Below, piece after piece: positions 1 through 5,252 of a stretch of 5,798 bases of DNA (its first letter is position 1; every line of letters begins with the position of its first letter). Origin of the DNA: Phil1 sp963643205 (GTDB taxonomy: Bacteria; Bacillota; Clostridia; Christensenellales; CAG-138); NCBI GenBank assembly GCA_963643205.1, contig CAVIJJ010000053.1, forward strand, positions 1 to 5,798, given 5' to 3'. The translations under genes were made by a program, and so were the position numbers. The notes below the pieces were generated by a model that worked only from the letters and a program-made list of their open reading frames with translations, was not told the origin of the DNA and made no database searches.

Positions 1-40
1 AAACCTACGAAGAATGGAAACCCTTGGTTTTCATTAAAAC

Positions 41-74
41 GGAACCGGCGAGAAATCTCGCGGGTTCTTTTTTT
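41..74 (+). terminator. Terminator-like hairpin upstream of the scaffold gene
   Basis: Seen directly: the arms GAACC (42-46) and GGTTC (63-67) pair, then after one G.G mismatch GCGAG (48-52) pairs with CTCGC (57-61) around an AAAT loop, and seven T follow (68-74). This is the shape of an intrinsic terminator on the + strand. A TAA at 35-37 lies just before it, so it could end the transcript of an upstream gene. No convincing -35/-10 promoter is visible between it and the gene at 108. It may therefore be a leaky terminator that lowers expression of upstream genes relative to late genes, or an RNA-processing or stability hairpin. The structure is clear; the role is inferred. Confidence 0.7.
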
Positions 75-107
75 GTACCAAAAAATAAAAAGAAAGGAGA
101 AAAAACG

Positions 108-674
108 ATGGAACAGAAGGAAAAACAGAACGCCGAAACGGAAGCGGAGGCACTTATTGAGGCGAACAACGCGAACGAGGCGGAGCTTATCCGCCGCGTG
201 AGGGAGGCCTATGAAAACAGCGCCGAGTATCAGCTTGGCTGCAAAATGCTTGATGAGCTTACTCAACGCTATTCACTTTCAAGCGAGGAGGCGCTAAGCA
301 TGCTTACGGGGGAATTTGCCCCGCAAAGCGCGCAGATTGTGGGCGCGAGGGCGGCGGAGGCGCTGGAATTGCTTGAAAAGGATGGCAAGCTTAAAAGGGG
401 CATTGAAAGCTACCTTGGGGACGAGGGCTTTTTGAGCATGCTTAGGCAAATGCCGGCGGAGCTTGCGATAAGGCTTAGGGAAGCCGAATGGGCGGCGGAA
501 GGCGCGGAAAACGCGAGGCGCGAGGGCGAGCGGAGCGCGATAGAGAGAATACTGGCCAAAAAGAGCATGCCCGTGCAGATGCGGACGAATATGCCCGCCA
601 GCGGTGAGCCGGACTTTAAGCGCATGAGCGCGGACGAGTTTATAAGATTCAAGAAGAGCCGCTTCGGAATGTAA
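108..674 (+). CDS. Putative head scaffolding protein (188 aa)
   Basis: The ATG at 108 is preferred over earlier in-frame starts because AAAGGAG (93-99) sits 8 nt before it, and the upstream in-frame sequence only translates the hairpin. The product is highly charged, almost free of Cys, and predicted mostly helical: an acidic Glu/Ala-rich N-terminus (1-35), helical segments around 75-150 rich in Ala, Glu and Arg, and a short basic C-terminal block. That block reads D169-F-K-R-M-S-A-D-E-F-I-R-F-K-K (to 183), then SRFGM. An acidic helical rod ending in a small basic helical motif is typical of phage scaffolds, whose C-terminus binds the capsid protein. Position directly before the major capsid gene supports the call, as with T7 gp9 and gp10. 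No protease motif is visible. Sequence-level family recognition is weak, so the call rests on composition and position. Confidence 0.72.
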   Translation: MEQKEKQNAETEAEALIEANNANEAELIRRVREAYENSAEYQLGCKMLDELTQRYSLSSEEALSMLTGEFAPQSAQIVGARAAEALELLEKDGKLKRGIESYLGDEGFLSMLRQMPAELAIRLREAEWAAEGAENARREGERSAIERILAKKSMPVQMRTNMPASGEPDFKRMSADEFIRFKKSRFGM

Positions 675-728
675 TCAAAGAAGCGAAAACAACCAAAACA
701 AATCAAACAAAGAAAGGAAAAAGAAAAC
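675..728 (+). promoter_or_regulatory. A-rich unstructured leader and RBS of the capsid gene
   Basis: This 54-nt gap holds only two T and is dominated by A with scattered C and G, so it should have almost no secondary structure. The Shine-Dalgarno core AAAGGA (713-718) lies 10 nt before the ATG at 729. The first 45 nt or so of the capsid reading frame are likewise A/C-rich and nearly G-free. Such open, A-rich initiation regions favour ribosome loading, which fits the most abundant virion protein. No promoter motif is recognisable here. The enhancer role is inferred from composition. Confidence 0.5.
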
Positions 729-1919
729 ATGAACACCAACACTACCAATTCAACCCTTAACACAACCGCCCTTAACAAGGAATATTACGACAGGCAGCTG
801 CTTGAGGGCGCGCGCACCCGCTTTGTATTCACCAAATACGGCCAGAAGCGCACCGTGCCGCTCAACAACGGCCGCTACGCGGAATTTCGCAGGTGGAACC
901 TGTTTGATATTGACGAGAACATGTGCGCCCTTGAGGAGGGCAGAACGCCGGAGGGTCAGTCCCTTTCGCAGAGCACCGTTGAGGCCGCCCTTTCACAGTA
1001 CGGCGCGTATGTGGAAATAAGCGACCTGCTTGAGGATACCGCGTACGACAGGGTTCTTAGCGACAGCGCGGAGCTTTTGGGCGAGCAGATAGGCACCGTT
1101 ATGGAATGGGTTACAAGGGACGTTATATGCTCCGGCACAAACGTGCAGTACGTTGGCGGCAAAACCGCCAGGGAGGAAATAACCGCCGCCGATACCCTTA
1201 CCGTAAGCGAGGTTCGCAAGGCCGTGCGTACGCTTAAAAAGGCAAAGGCGCGCCCCTTCGCCGGGGACGGCCGCAGGCCGCACTACATTTGCGTTTGCTC
1301 ACCGGACGCGGTTTACGACCTGCAGGAGGATCCCCTTTGGCAGGACGTTTCAAAATACAGCAGCGCGGAGAACATATACAGTGGCGAAATAGGCAGGCTT
1401 TTCGGGGTTGTGTTCGTTGAGTCCACCGAGGCCAAGGTTATAAAGCAATCCATATACGCCCGCGTTGTTTCCCACCAGGCGGGGAGCGACACCATAACGG
1501 TTGACGAGCTTAGTGAGCAGGGCGCGGCGGGGCTTATGAGCCTTAAGAAGGTGAACATAGGCGGCATAAACTACGGCATAAAGAGCGCGGACGCGAAGAA
1601 TAAGACCATAACGCTTCAAACCCCCGCGTCAAGCGCCATAAGCGCCGGCACCCTTATTTATACGCTGGACGCGGGCAAGCCGGACAGCGACAAGAAGTGC
1701 GCGGACGTGCACATGAGCGTTATATTCGGCAAGGACGCTTACGGCGTAATAGACCTGGAGAACGGCGCGCTTGAAAGCATAGTAAAGCCGCGCGGCAGCG
1801 CCGGGGCGGACGACCCGCTGGACCAGCGCTCAACCGTGGGCGCGAAGGTATCCGGCTTCGCCGCCGTAATACTGAACCAGCTTTGGATAGTGCGCATAGA
1901 GCACGGCGTAAGCGAATAA
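729..1919 (+). CDS. Major capsid protein, N4-gp56 family (396 aa)
   Basis: Forms the icosahedral head shell (HK97-type fold in this family). Landmarks seen: an Asn/Thr-rich N-terminus (2-14); NKEYYDRQLLEGARTRFVFTK near 16-36; the T-V-P-L-N-N-G block at 42-48 with FRRWNLF at 53-59; TPEGQSL (73-79) followed by a Q-Y-G-A-Y-V-E-I-S-D-L block (90-100); and a conserved C-terminal section with F-G-K-D-A-Y-G-V (333-340), then D-P-L-D-Q-R-S-T-V-G (362-371) and a closing VRIEHGVSE. These are hallmarks I recognise from N4-gp56 capsid proteins of phages of gut bacteria. Residues about 236-326, between V-F-V-E-S-T-E-A-K and the GKDAYGV block, look like a beta-rich inserted domain. It follows the scaffold-like gene and precedes adaptor and tail genes, as expected. 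Family assignment is firm; the insertion boundaries are estimates. Confidence 0.93.
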   Translation: MNTNTTNSTLNTTALNKEYYDRQLLEGARTRFVFTKYGQKRTVPLNNGRYAEFRRWNLFDIDENMCALEEGRTPEGQSLSQSTVEAALSQYGAYVEISDLLEDTAYDRVLSDSAELLGEQIGTVMEWVTRDVICSGTNVQYVGGKTAREEITAADTLTVSEVRKAVRTLKKAKARPFAGDGRRPHYICVCSPDAVYDLQEDPLWQDVSKYSSAENIYSGEIGRLFGVVFVESTEAKVIKQSIYARVVSHQAGSDTITVDELSEQGAAGLMSLKKVNIGGINYGIKSADAKNKTITLQTPASSAISAGTLIYTLDAGKPDSDKKCADVHMSVIFGKDAYGVIDLENGALESIVKPRGSAGADDPLDQRSTVGAKVSGFAAVILNQLWIVRIEHGVSE

Positions 1920-1950
1920 CGAATAATAAAAAGGAAAGGAGAAAACGGGC

Positions 1951-2178
1951 ATGGACGCGGCGGCAAAGAGAGAAATTATGCTGCCGCCCCTCCCCGGGGA
2001 GAATAACTACCCCTGGGAAGGCGGCGTGAACGGCACTTTTTACAGGATTAAGCGCGGGGTAAGGGTGTTTGTACCCGAAAACGTGGCAAGGCTTATTGAG
2101 CAGAGCGAGGAGCTTAGGGAAAAAAGCCGCTTTGATACGGCGGAATACACCCGCGGCATGGGCAAAAGGCTTGGATAA
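1951..2178 (+). CDS. Small conserved-type phage protein after the capsid gene (75 aa)
   Basis: The ATG at 1951 follows AAAGGAG (1935-1941) at 9 nt. The product starts with a polar stretch, then Pro-rich L-P-P-L-P-G, then W22-E-G-G-V-N-G-T-F-Y-R-I-K-R-G-V-R-V-F-V-P-E (to 43), and a C-terminal helix (V-A-R-L-I-E-Q-S-E-E-L) with a basic tail. The pattern of an NG turn, an aromatic/basic beta hairpin, VPE and then a helix ending near SEE recurs, to my knowledge, in small uncharacterised proteins next to phage capsid genes. There is no signal peptide or membrane segment. Its place between capsid and head-tail adaptor suggests a head-completion, cement or decoration role, but nothing in the sequence proves this. 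The gene is real on grounds of RBS, codon use and spacing; the function is unknown. Confidence 0.8.
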   Translation: MDAAAKREIMLPPLPGENNYPWEGGVNGTFYRIKRGVRVFVPENVARLIEQSEELREKSRFDTAEYTRGMGKRLG

Positions 2179-2183
2179 GGGGG
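2177..2183 (+). promoter_or_regulatory. RBS deciding a GTG start
   Basis: AAGGGGG overlaps the TAA of the previous gene and lies 7 nt before the GTG at 2191. The next in-frame ATG is more than 60 nt downstream with no good Shine-Dalgarno sequence, and starting there would remove the conserved-looking N-terminal helix. This is the only non-ATG start chosen in the window. Overlap of RBS and stop codon suggests translational coupling with the 75-aa gene. Confidence 0.6.
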
Positions 2184-2190
2184 CGGGAGC

Positions 2191-2736
2191 GTGACGCTTA
2201 ACGACATTATAGTATCCGCCCTTATTCAAACCGGGCATGGGCACGACGCGCAGACAATGGACATTTGGCGCGACAAGCTTACGGGCTTCGCGAACGACGC
2301 CATTGTGGACCTTTCACACTGCGTTAAGCCCACCAAAACCGAAAAGGCGGCCGTAAAGGGCGGCGAGATAGACTGCACAAAGCTCAGCCGCGAGTGCGTA
2401 AGGGTTACGGCCGTAAAAATAAACGGCGAGGACGTGCCCTTTTATGAAAGCGAAAATAAAAGCGGCGGCGTAAGCGTTGCGGCGGGGGACGGCGAGGCGG
2501 ACATAACATACCGCTTTATACCAAGGCGCCTTTCAAACGCCAGCGACGAGCCGGAGCTTGGCGAGGCGGCCGGGCAGCTGATTATAACATACGTTGTGGC
2601 GCGGGAGCGCGCGAGCGGGGACGCCGCCAATCAGCGCGGGGGAAACATATATTTTCAGCTTTACGAGGCGGGCAAAAGCAAGCTTAGGCCCCACATGGGC
2701 GCGAGCGAAAGCTATTTGATAAAGAACAGGTGGTAA
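2191..2736 (+). CDS. Head-tail adaptor-like protein (181 aa; T7 gp11-like position)
   Basis: GTG start with an RBS overlapping the previous stop. The N-terminus (M-T-L-N-D-I-I-V-S-A-L, then a helix with W26-R-D-K-L-T-G-F-A-N-D-A) looks like the helical bundle of short-tail adaptors that dock on the portal ring. A beta-rich middle follows (about 50-110, with V-R-V-T-A-V-K-I-N-G and ITYRFIPRRLS). The C-terminal half has P-E-L-G-E-A-A-G-Q-L-I-I-T-Y-V-V-A-R-E-R-A-S-G-D, then YFQLYEAGKSKLRPH and a terminal NRW. The pattern PEL...LI..YV.ARER.SGD...Q, with an aromatic LYEA helix, is one I associate with adaptors downstream of N4-gp56 capsid genes. The size is close to T7 gp11 (about 196 aa). The gene that follows is nozzle-like, matching gp11-gp12 order. 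The exact family name is uncertain. Confidence 0.68.
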   Translation: MTLNDIIVSALIQTGHGHDAQTMDIWRDKLTGFANDAIVDLSHCVKPTKTEKAAVKGGEIDCTKLSRECVRVTAVKINGEDVPFYESENKSGGVSVAAGDGEADITYRFIPRRLSNASDEPELGEAAGQLIITYVVARERASGDAANQRGGNIYFQLYEAGKSKLRPHMGASESYLIKNRW

Positions 2737-2738
2737 GC

Positions 2739-4169
2739 ATGGCAAGGGCTATATACAGAATAAACGAATTTTTGGGCATAGACCAATCAAGCGACGAAAA
2801 CGCGCTTAAAAGCGGCATGAGCCCCGATGCCTGCAACATGGATACGCAGGGCGGCGGGCTAAAGGTATGCCGGGGCATGAAAAGGGCGATAGATAAGCCC
2901 ATACCCGGCACGGGCAAAATCCACGCGATCAGGGTTTTCCGCGCGATTGAGGGAAACATATTCATAGCCGCGGCGGGGGAGAGCCTTTACGCCTACCAAA
3001 ACGGGGATTGGCGGGAGATATACGCCTTTTCCCCTGCGCTTGAAAACCACCGCCTTGATTTCGCCCAGGCGGACATAAACTCCAAGGATTATTTGATAAT
3101 AGCCACCGGAGAGGGGCAAATGCTTAAGTTTGACGGGGATACCGTTTCGCTTTTCGGCTCCGCCGAGGGGAACTCAAACATAAGCGCGAATTATTTGGCC
3201 CTTTACAAAAGCAGGCTTTTCGCCGCGGGGGATAAGGAGCACCCGAACAGGCTTTATTGGTCCTGCCTCCCCGGCGGCACAAGGAGCATAGAAAGCTGGG
3301 CAAGCGTTGAGGCGAGCGCGAACGTTGAGGGCGGGCACACGGAGGTGGGCAGCATGAAGAGCGACCCGATTGTGGCGCTAAGCGCCCTTGGCAATCAGCT
3401 TATCATATTCAAGCGGGACAGCGTATTCAGGCTGCTTGGCGACAAACCTTCCAATTTTATAATAGAGCAGGTGGAGGGCTGCGTGGAGCGCGCGAATTAC
3501 AGGGCGATTGTAAAGCGCGCGGGCAGCCTTTTCTTTTTGACAAGGGGCGGCATTGCCATGTTCAACGGGGTGAACGCCGCCCTTATGAGCGACGCTAAGC
3601 GAATTCAAAAGATACTCGATAATTCATCCGTGGCGAACAGCCGCGGGGCGATATGCCGCGACAAGCTGTATTTTACGCTGGATGAAGGCGACGGCGAGGC
3701 CAACGCCCTTATTGAATACGATATTTCCCGGGGAATATATATGCTGCGGCGCGGCTTCAGGGCATACGATCTCTGCTCGGTTGACGGACGGGTGTACATA
3801 GCCAACGAAAACCGCCGCTTGTGCGCGCTTGACGAGGGGGACACATACGACGGGGCGGACATAAACGCCTATTGGCAAACGCCCGTAAGCGACCTTTACG
3901 ACAAGGGGAGCATAAAGTGCATGCGAAGGCTTTATTTAAGGGGAAGGAGCGACGGCCGCGACAGCGCAACGCTTATAAACGTGCGCATAGGGGAGAACGA
4001 AACAACATACAGAACGCTTTTGCCCAAAGGCGAAACCGAGGTTCTGGAGGTGCCGCTTAAAAACGAGGGACGCACATTTTCAATGCGCCTTTATAACGAG
4101 GCGGGAGGCCGCTTTGAGCTTATGGGCGGCATGGAAACGGAATTTGAAACAAGGAGGAGAACGGAATAA
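2739..4169 (+). CDS. Tail tube/nozzle-like beta-propeller protein (476 aa; T7 gp12-like position)
   Basis: The ATG at 2739 is chosen over GTG 2730 because AGGTGG (2728-2733) then serves as RBS with 5-nt spacing; GTG 2730 would lie inside that RBS and overlap the previous stop. The product is rich in short beta strands with blade-like units: V66-F-R-A-I-E-G-N-I-F-I-A-A-A-G (to 80), Y118-L-I-I-A-T-G-E-G, L154-A-L-Y-K-S-R-L-F-A-A-G, L217-G-N-Q-L-I-I-F-K-R-D-S-V-F-R-L-L-G-D (to 235), L264-F-F-L-T-R-G-G-I, and V348-D-G-R-V-Y-I-A. The phrase NQLIIFKRDSV..L.GD is typical of short-tail nozzle or stabilisation proteins, which often contain a propeller domain. The C-terminus (about 395-470) looks like a beta sandwich. 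It would form the distal tail tube below the adaptor. No enzymatic residues are recognised. The length is shorter than T7 gp12 (about 790 aa) and nearer that of P22-type stabilisation proteins. Confidence 0.66.
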   Translation: MARAIYRINEFLGIDQSSDENALKSGMSPDACNMDTQGGGLKVCRGMKRAIDKPIPGTGKIHAIRVFRAIEGNIFIAAAGESLYAYQNGDWREIYAFSPALENHRLDFAQADINSKDYLIIATGEGQMLKFDGDTVSLFGSAEGNSNISANYLALYKSRLFAAGDKEHPNRLYWSCLPGGTRSIESWASVEASANVEGGHTEVGSMKSDPIVALSALGNQLIIFKRDSVFRLLGDKPSNFIIEQVEGCVERANYRAIVKRAGSLFFLTRGGIAMFNGVNAALMSDAKRIQKILDNSSVANSRGAICRDKLYFTLDEGDGEANALIEYDISRGIYMLRRGFRAYDLCSVDGRVYIANENRRLCALDEGDTYDGADINAYWQTPVSDLYDKGSIKCMRRLYLRGRSDGRDSATLINVRIGENETTYRTLLPKGETEVLEVPLKNEGRTFSMRLYNEAGGRFELMGGMETEFETRRRTE

Positions 4170-4346
4170 ATGGCAATGGACATGCGCGCGCTTTACACGA
4201 TTGCTTTAAGCGCGGAGAAGAACAGCCCAACGGCCGATGACGACATGAAGGCAAACGAAAACTGCCTGAACCGGAATTTCAGCATTATAGCGCAGAAGAT
4301 AGAGGAGCTTGAGGAGCGCTTAAGCGCCCTTGAAAGCGAGAATTAA
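4170..4346 (+). CDS. Small coiled-coil virion-associated protein (58 aa)
   Basis: A short gene starting one base after the stop of the nozzle-like gene (TAA 4167-4169, ATG 4170), with AAGGAGG (4151-4157) upstream at 12 nt. In-frame ATGs at 4176 and 4182 are possible alternative starts. The protein has a polar N-terminal half (A-L-Y-T-I-A-L-S-A-E-K) and, from about residue 30, N-E-N-C-L-N-R-N-F-S-I-I, then a clear amphipathic helix A41-Q-K-I-E-E-L-E-E-R-L-S-A-L-E (to 55) with I/L at heptad spacing. Codon use (AGC, ATA, CTT, GCG) matches its neighbours, so it is very likely translated. Such N-F-x-x-I-coiled-coil miniproteins occur among phage tail genes and may oligomerise or chaperone a tail or fibre component. 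I do not know its function. Confidence 0.78.
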   Translation: MAMDMRALYTIALSAEKNSPTADDDMKANENCLNRNFSIIAQKIEELEERLSALESEN

Positions 4347-4361
4347 AGGAGGAAAACAGAA

Positions 4362-5252
4362 ATGGCAAGTTATTATTTATCGGGCTACGCGGTGCCCGAG
4401 GGCGTAAGCAGCCGAGCGGACGTTAGGGACTGGCAGAACAAGCTGGGCGTAAAGGCGGACGGTATATGGGGGCCGAAAACGCAGGCGGCGTACGAAAGCT
4501 ACTCCGCGGCGAACGGCGCGAACAAATTCGGCGAATACTACGGCATGATTATGAATTCGTTGAGCGTGCCGAGCGTATCCGTATCGGTTCCCACAAAGGC
4601 GGAGCTTAAGGAGGACATTTCGTCATACCTTAGGCCGAGCGTGGATCTGGCGATAGAAAAGCGGCGAACAAGGGGCGAGAGCGCGAAGGCGGAGCTTGAC
4701 GCGGACGCCGTAAGCCGCGGCATGGGCAGCTCAACATACGTTTCAAGCATGAAGGAGCGGGAGGACGACGACACGGAGGACGACGTTTCCATGATGGAGG
4801 CGCAGTATACCGCCACATTAGCCGAAAGGATAGCCTCCGCGCTCGAAAAATACGAATCAATGAGCCTGCAGGCGCAGATGCAGAACGCGCAATACGCCTA
4901 CAACGCGCAGAGCACCGCGCTAAGCCTGGCGAGTCAGCTTTACGGCACGTATCTGGCCAACTCATCAAAAAGTACCGGCTCATCGGGGAGCGGATCGGGC
5001 AAATCGGCTAAGAAAAGCGGCATGAGCGCGCTTGACTACATAAGCTTTGTAAGCGGGCTGAACACGGCGGAGCGGAACAAGCTTTACAATTCAGCCGATA
5101 CGGACTGGAGCGCCATGCGGACGGAGCTTGTTGACGCGCTTGGCAACGAAGGGTACAAATCCCTGCGCTCGGCTTTTCCGGTAATAGGGCAGGTTGATCT
5201 TTCCTCCACGGCGTGGAAAAGCAAAAACAAGGCAAAGGAGCTTAGAAAATGA
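4362..5252 (+). CDS. Peptidoglycan-binding, internal/ejection-like virion protein (296 aa)
   Basis: ATG at 4362 after a perfect AAAGGAGG (4345-4352). Residues about 18-46 form a short PG_binding_1-type motif: D-V-R-D-W-Q-N-K-L-G-V-K-A-D-G-I-W-G-P-K-T-Q (20-41) plus AAY, with the diagnostic D-G-x-W-G-P-x-T. The rest has no visible hydrolase motif. A Ser/Val segment (66-78) is followed by long helices (79-195) carrying A-D-A-V-S-R-G-M-G-S-S-T-Y-V (114-127), an acidic patch E-R-E-D-D-D-T-E-D-D (132-141) and a Gln/Ala-rich stretch. A Gly/Ser/Lys linker (about 201-219) leads to a C-terminal domain (220-296) ending in a basic tail. The position, between nozzle and host-binding genes, is that of internal core or ejection proteins in T7-like phages. 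A wall-contacting tail component is the alternative. The domain call is strong; the virion role is inferred. Confidence 0.7.
   Translation: MASYYLSGYAVPEGVSSRADVRDWQNKLGVKADGIWGPKTQAAYESYSAANGANKFGEYYGMIMNSLSVPSVSVSVPTKAELKEDISSYLRPSVDLAIEKRRTRGESAKAELDADAVSRGMGSSTYVSSMKEREDDDTEDDVSMMEAQYTATLAERIASALEKYESMSLQAQMQNAQYAYNAQSTALSLASQLYGTYLANSSKSTGSSGSGSGKSAKKSGMSALDYISFVSGLNTAERNKLYNSADTDWSAMRTELVDALGNEGYKSLRSAFPVIGQVDLSSTAWKSKNKAKELRK

Noticed and set aside
2..37. Possible 3' end of an upstream gene (frame 2, ending TAA 35-37)
   Set aside because: Only 11 codons are visible, with codons (CTA, CGA, AGA) unlike the neighbours. The other two frames are also open here, so no frame can be assigned.
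24..107. N-terminal extension of the scaffold gene from an upstream GTG or TTG-type start
   Set aside because: It would translate the hairpin and T tract and has no RBS, whereas ATG 108 has a clear AAAGGAG at 8 nt.
410..778. Antisense 122-aa reading frame with a hydrophobic stretch
   Set aside because: It is a shadow of the scaffold gene and the A-rich leader; the hydrophobic Phe/Leu run is simply the complement of the A-rich DNA. It has no RBS, and the sense strand is well supported.
802..1020. Overlapping + strand 72-aa frame inside the capsid gene
   Set aside because: No RBS, Arg/Ala-rich out-of-frame composition, and it overlaps a well-conserved part of the capsid protein.
1720..2244. 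Antisense 174-aa reading frame
   Set aside because: It spans the capsid end, the 75-aa gene and the adaptor start. Composition is Arg/Pro/Ala-rich as expected for a complement of GC-biased codons, and no domain is recognisable.
4630..4983. Antisense 117-aa reading frame
   Set aside because: Arg/Pro/Ser-rich shadow of the PG-binding gene, which has a perfect RBS and a recognisable domain on the + strand.
4362..5252. Reading the PG-binding protein as an endolysin
   Set aside because: No catalytic motif is visible, the long helical and Gly/Ser-linker regions are atypical for an endolysin, and it lies in the middle of virion genes with no holin nearby.
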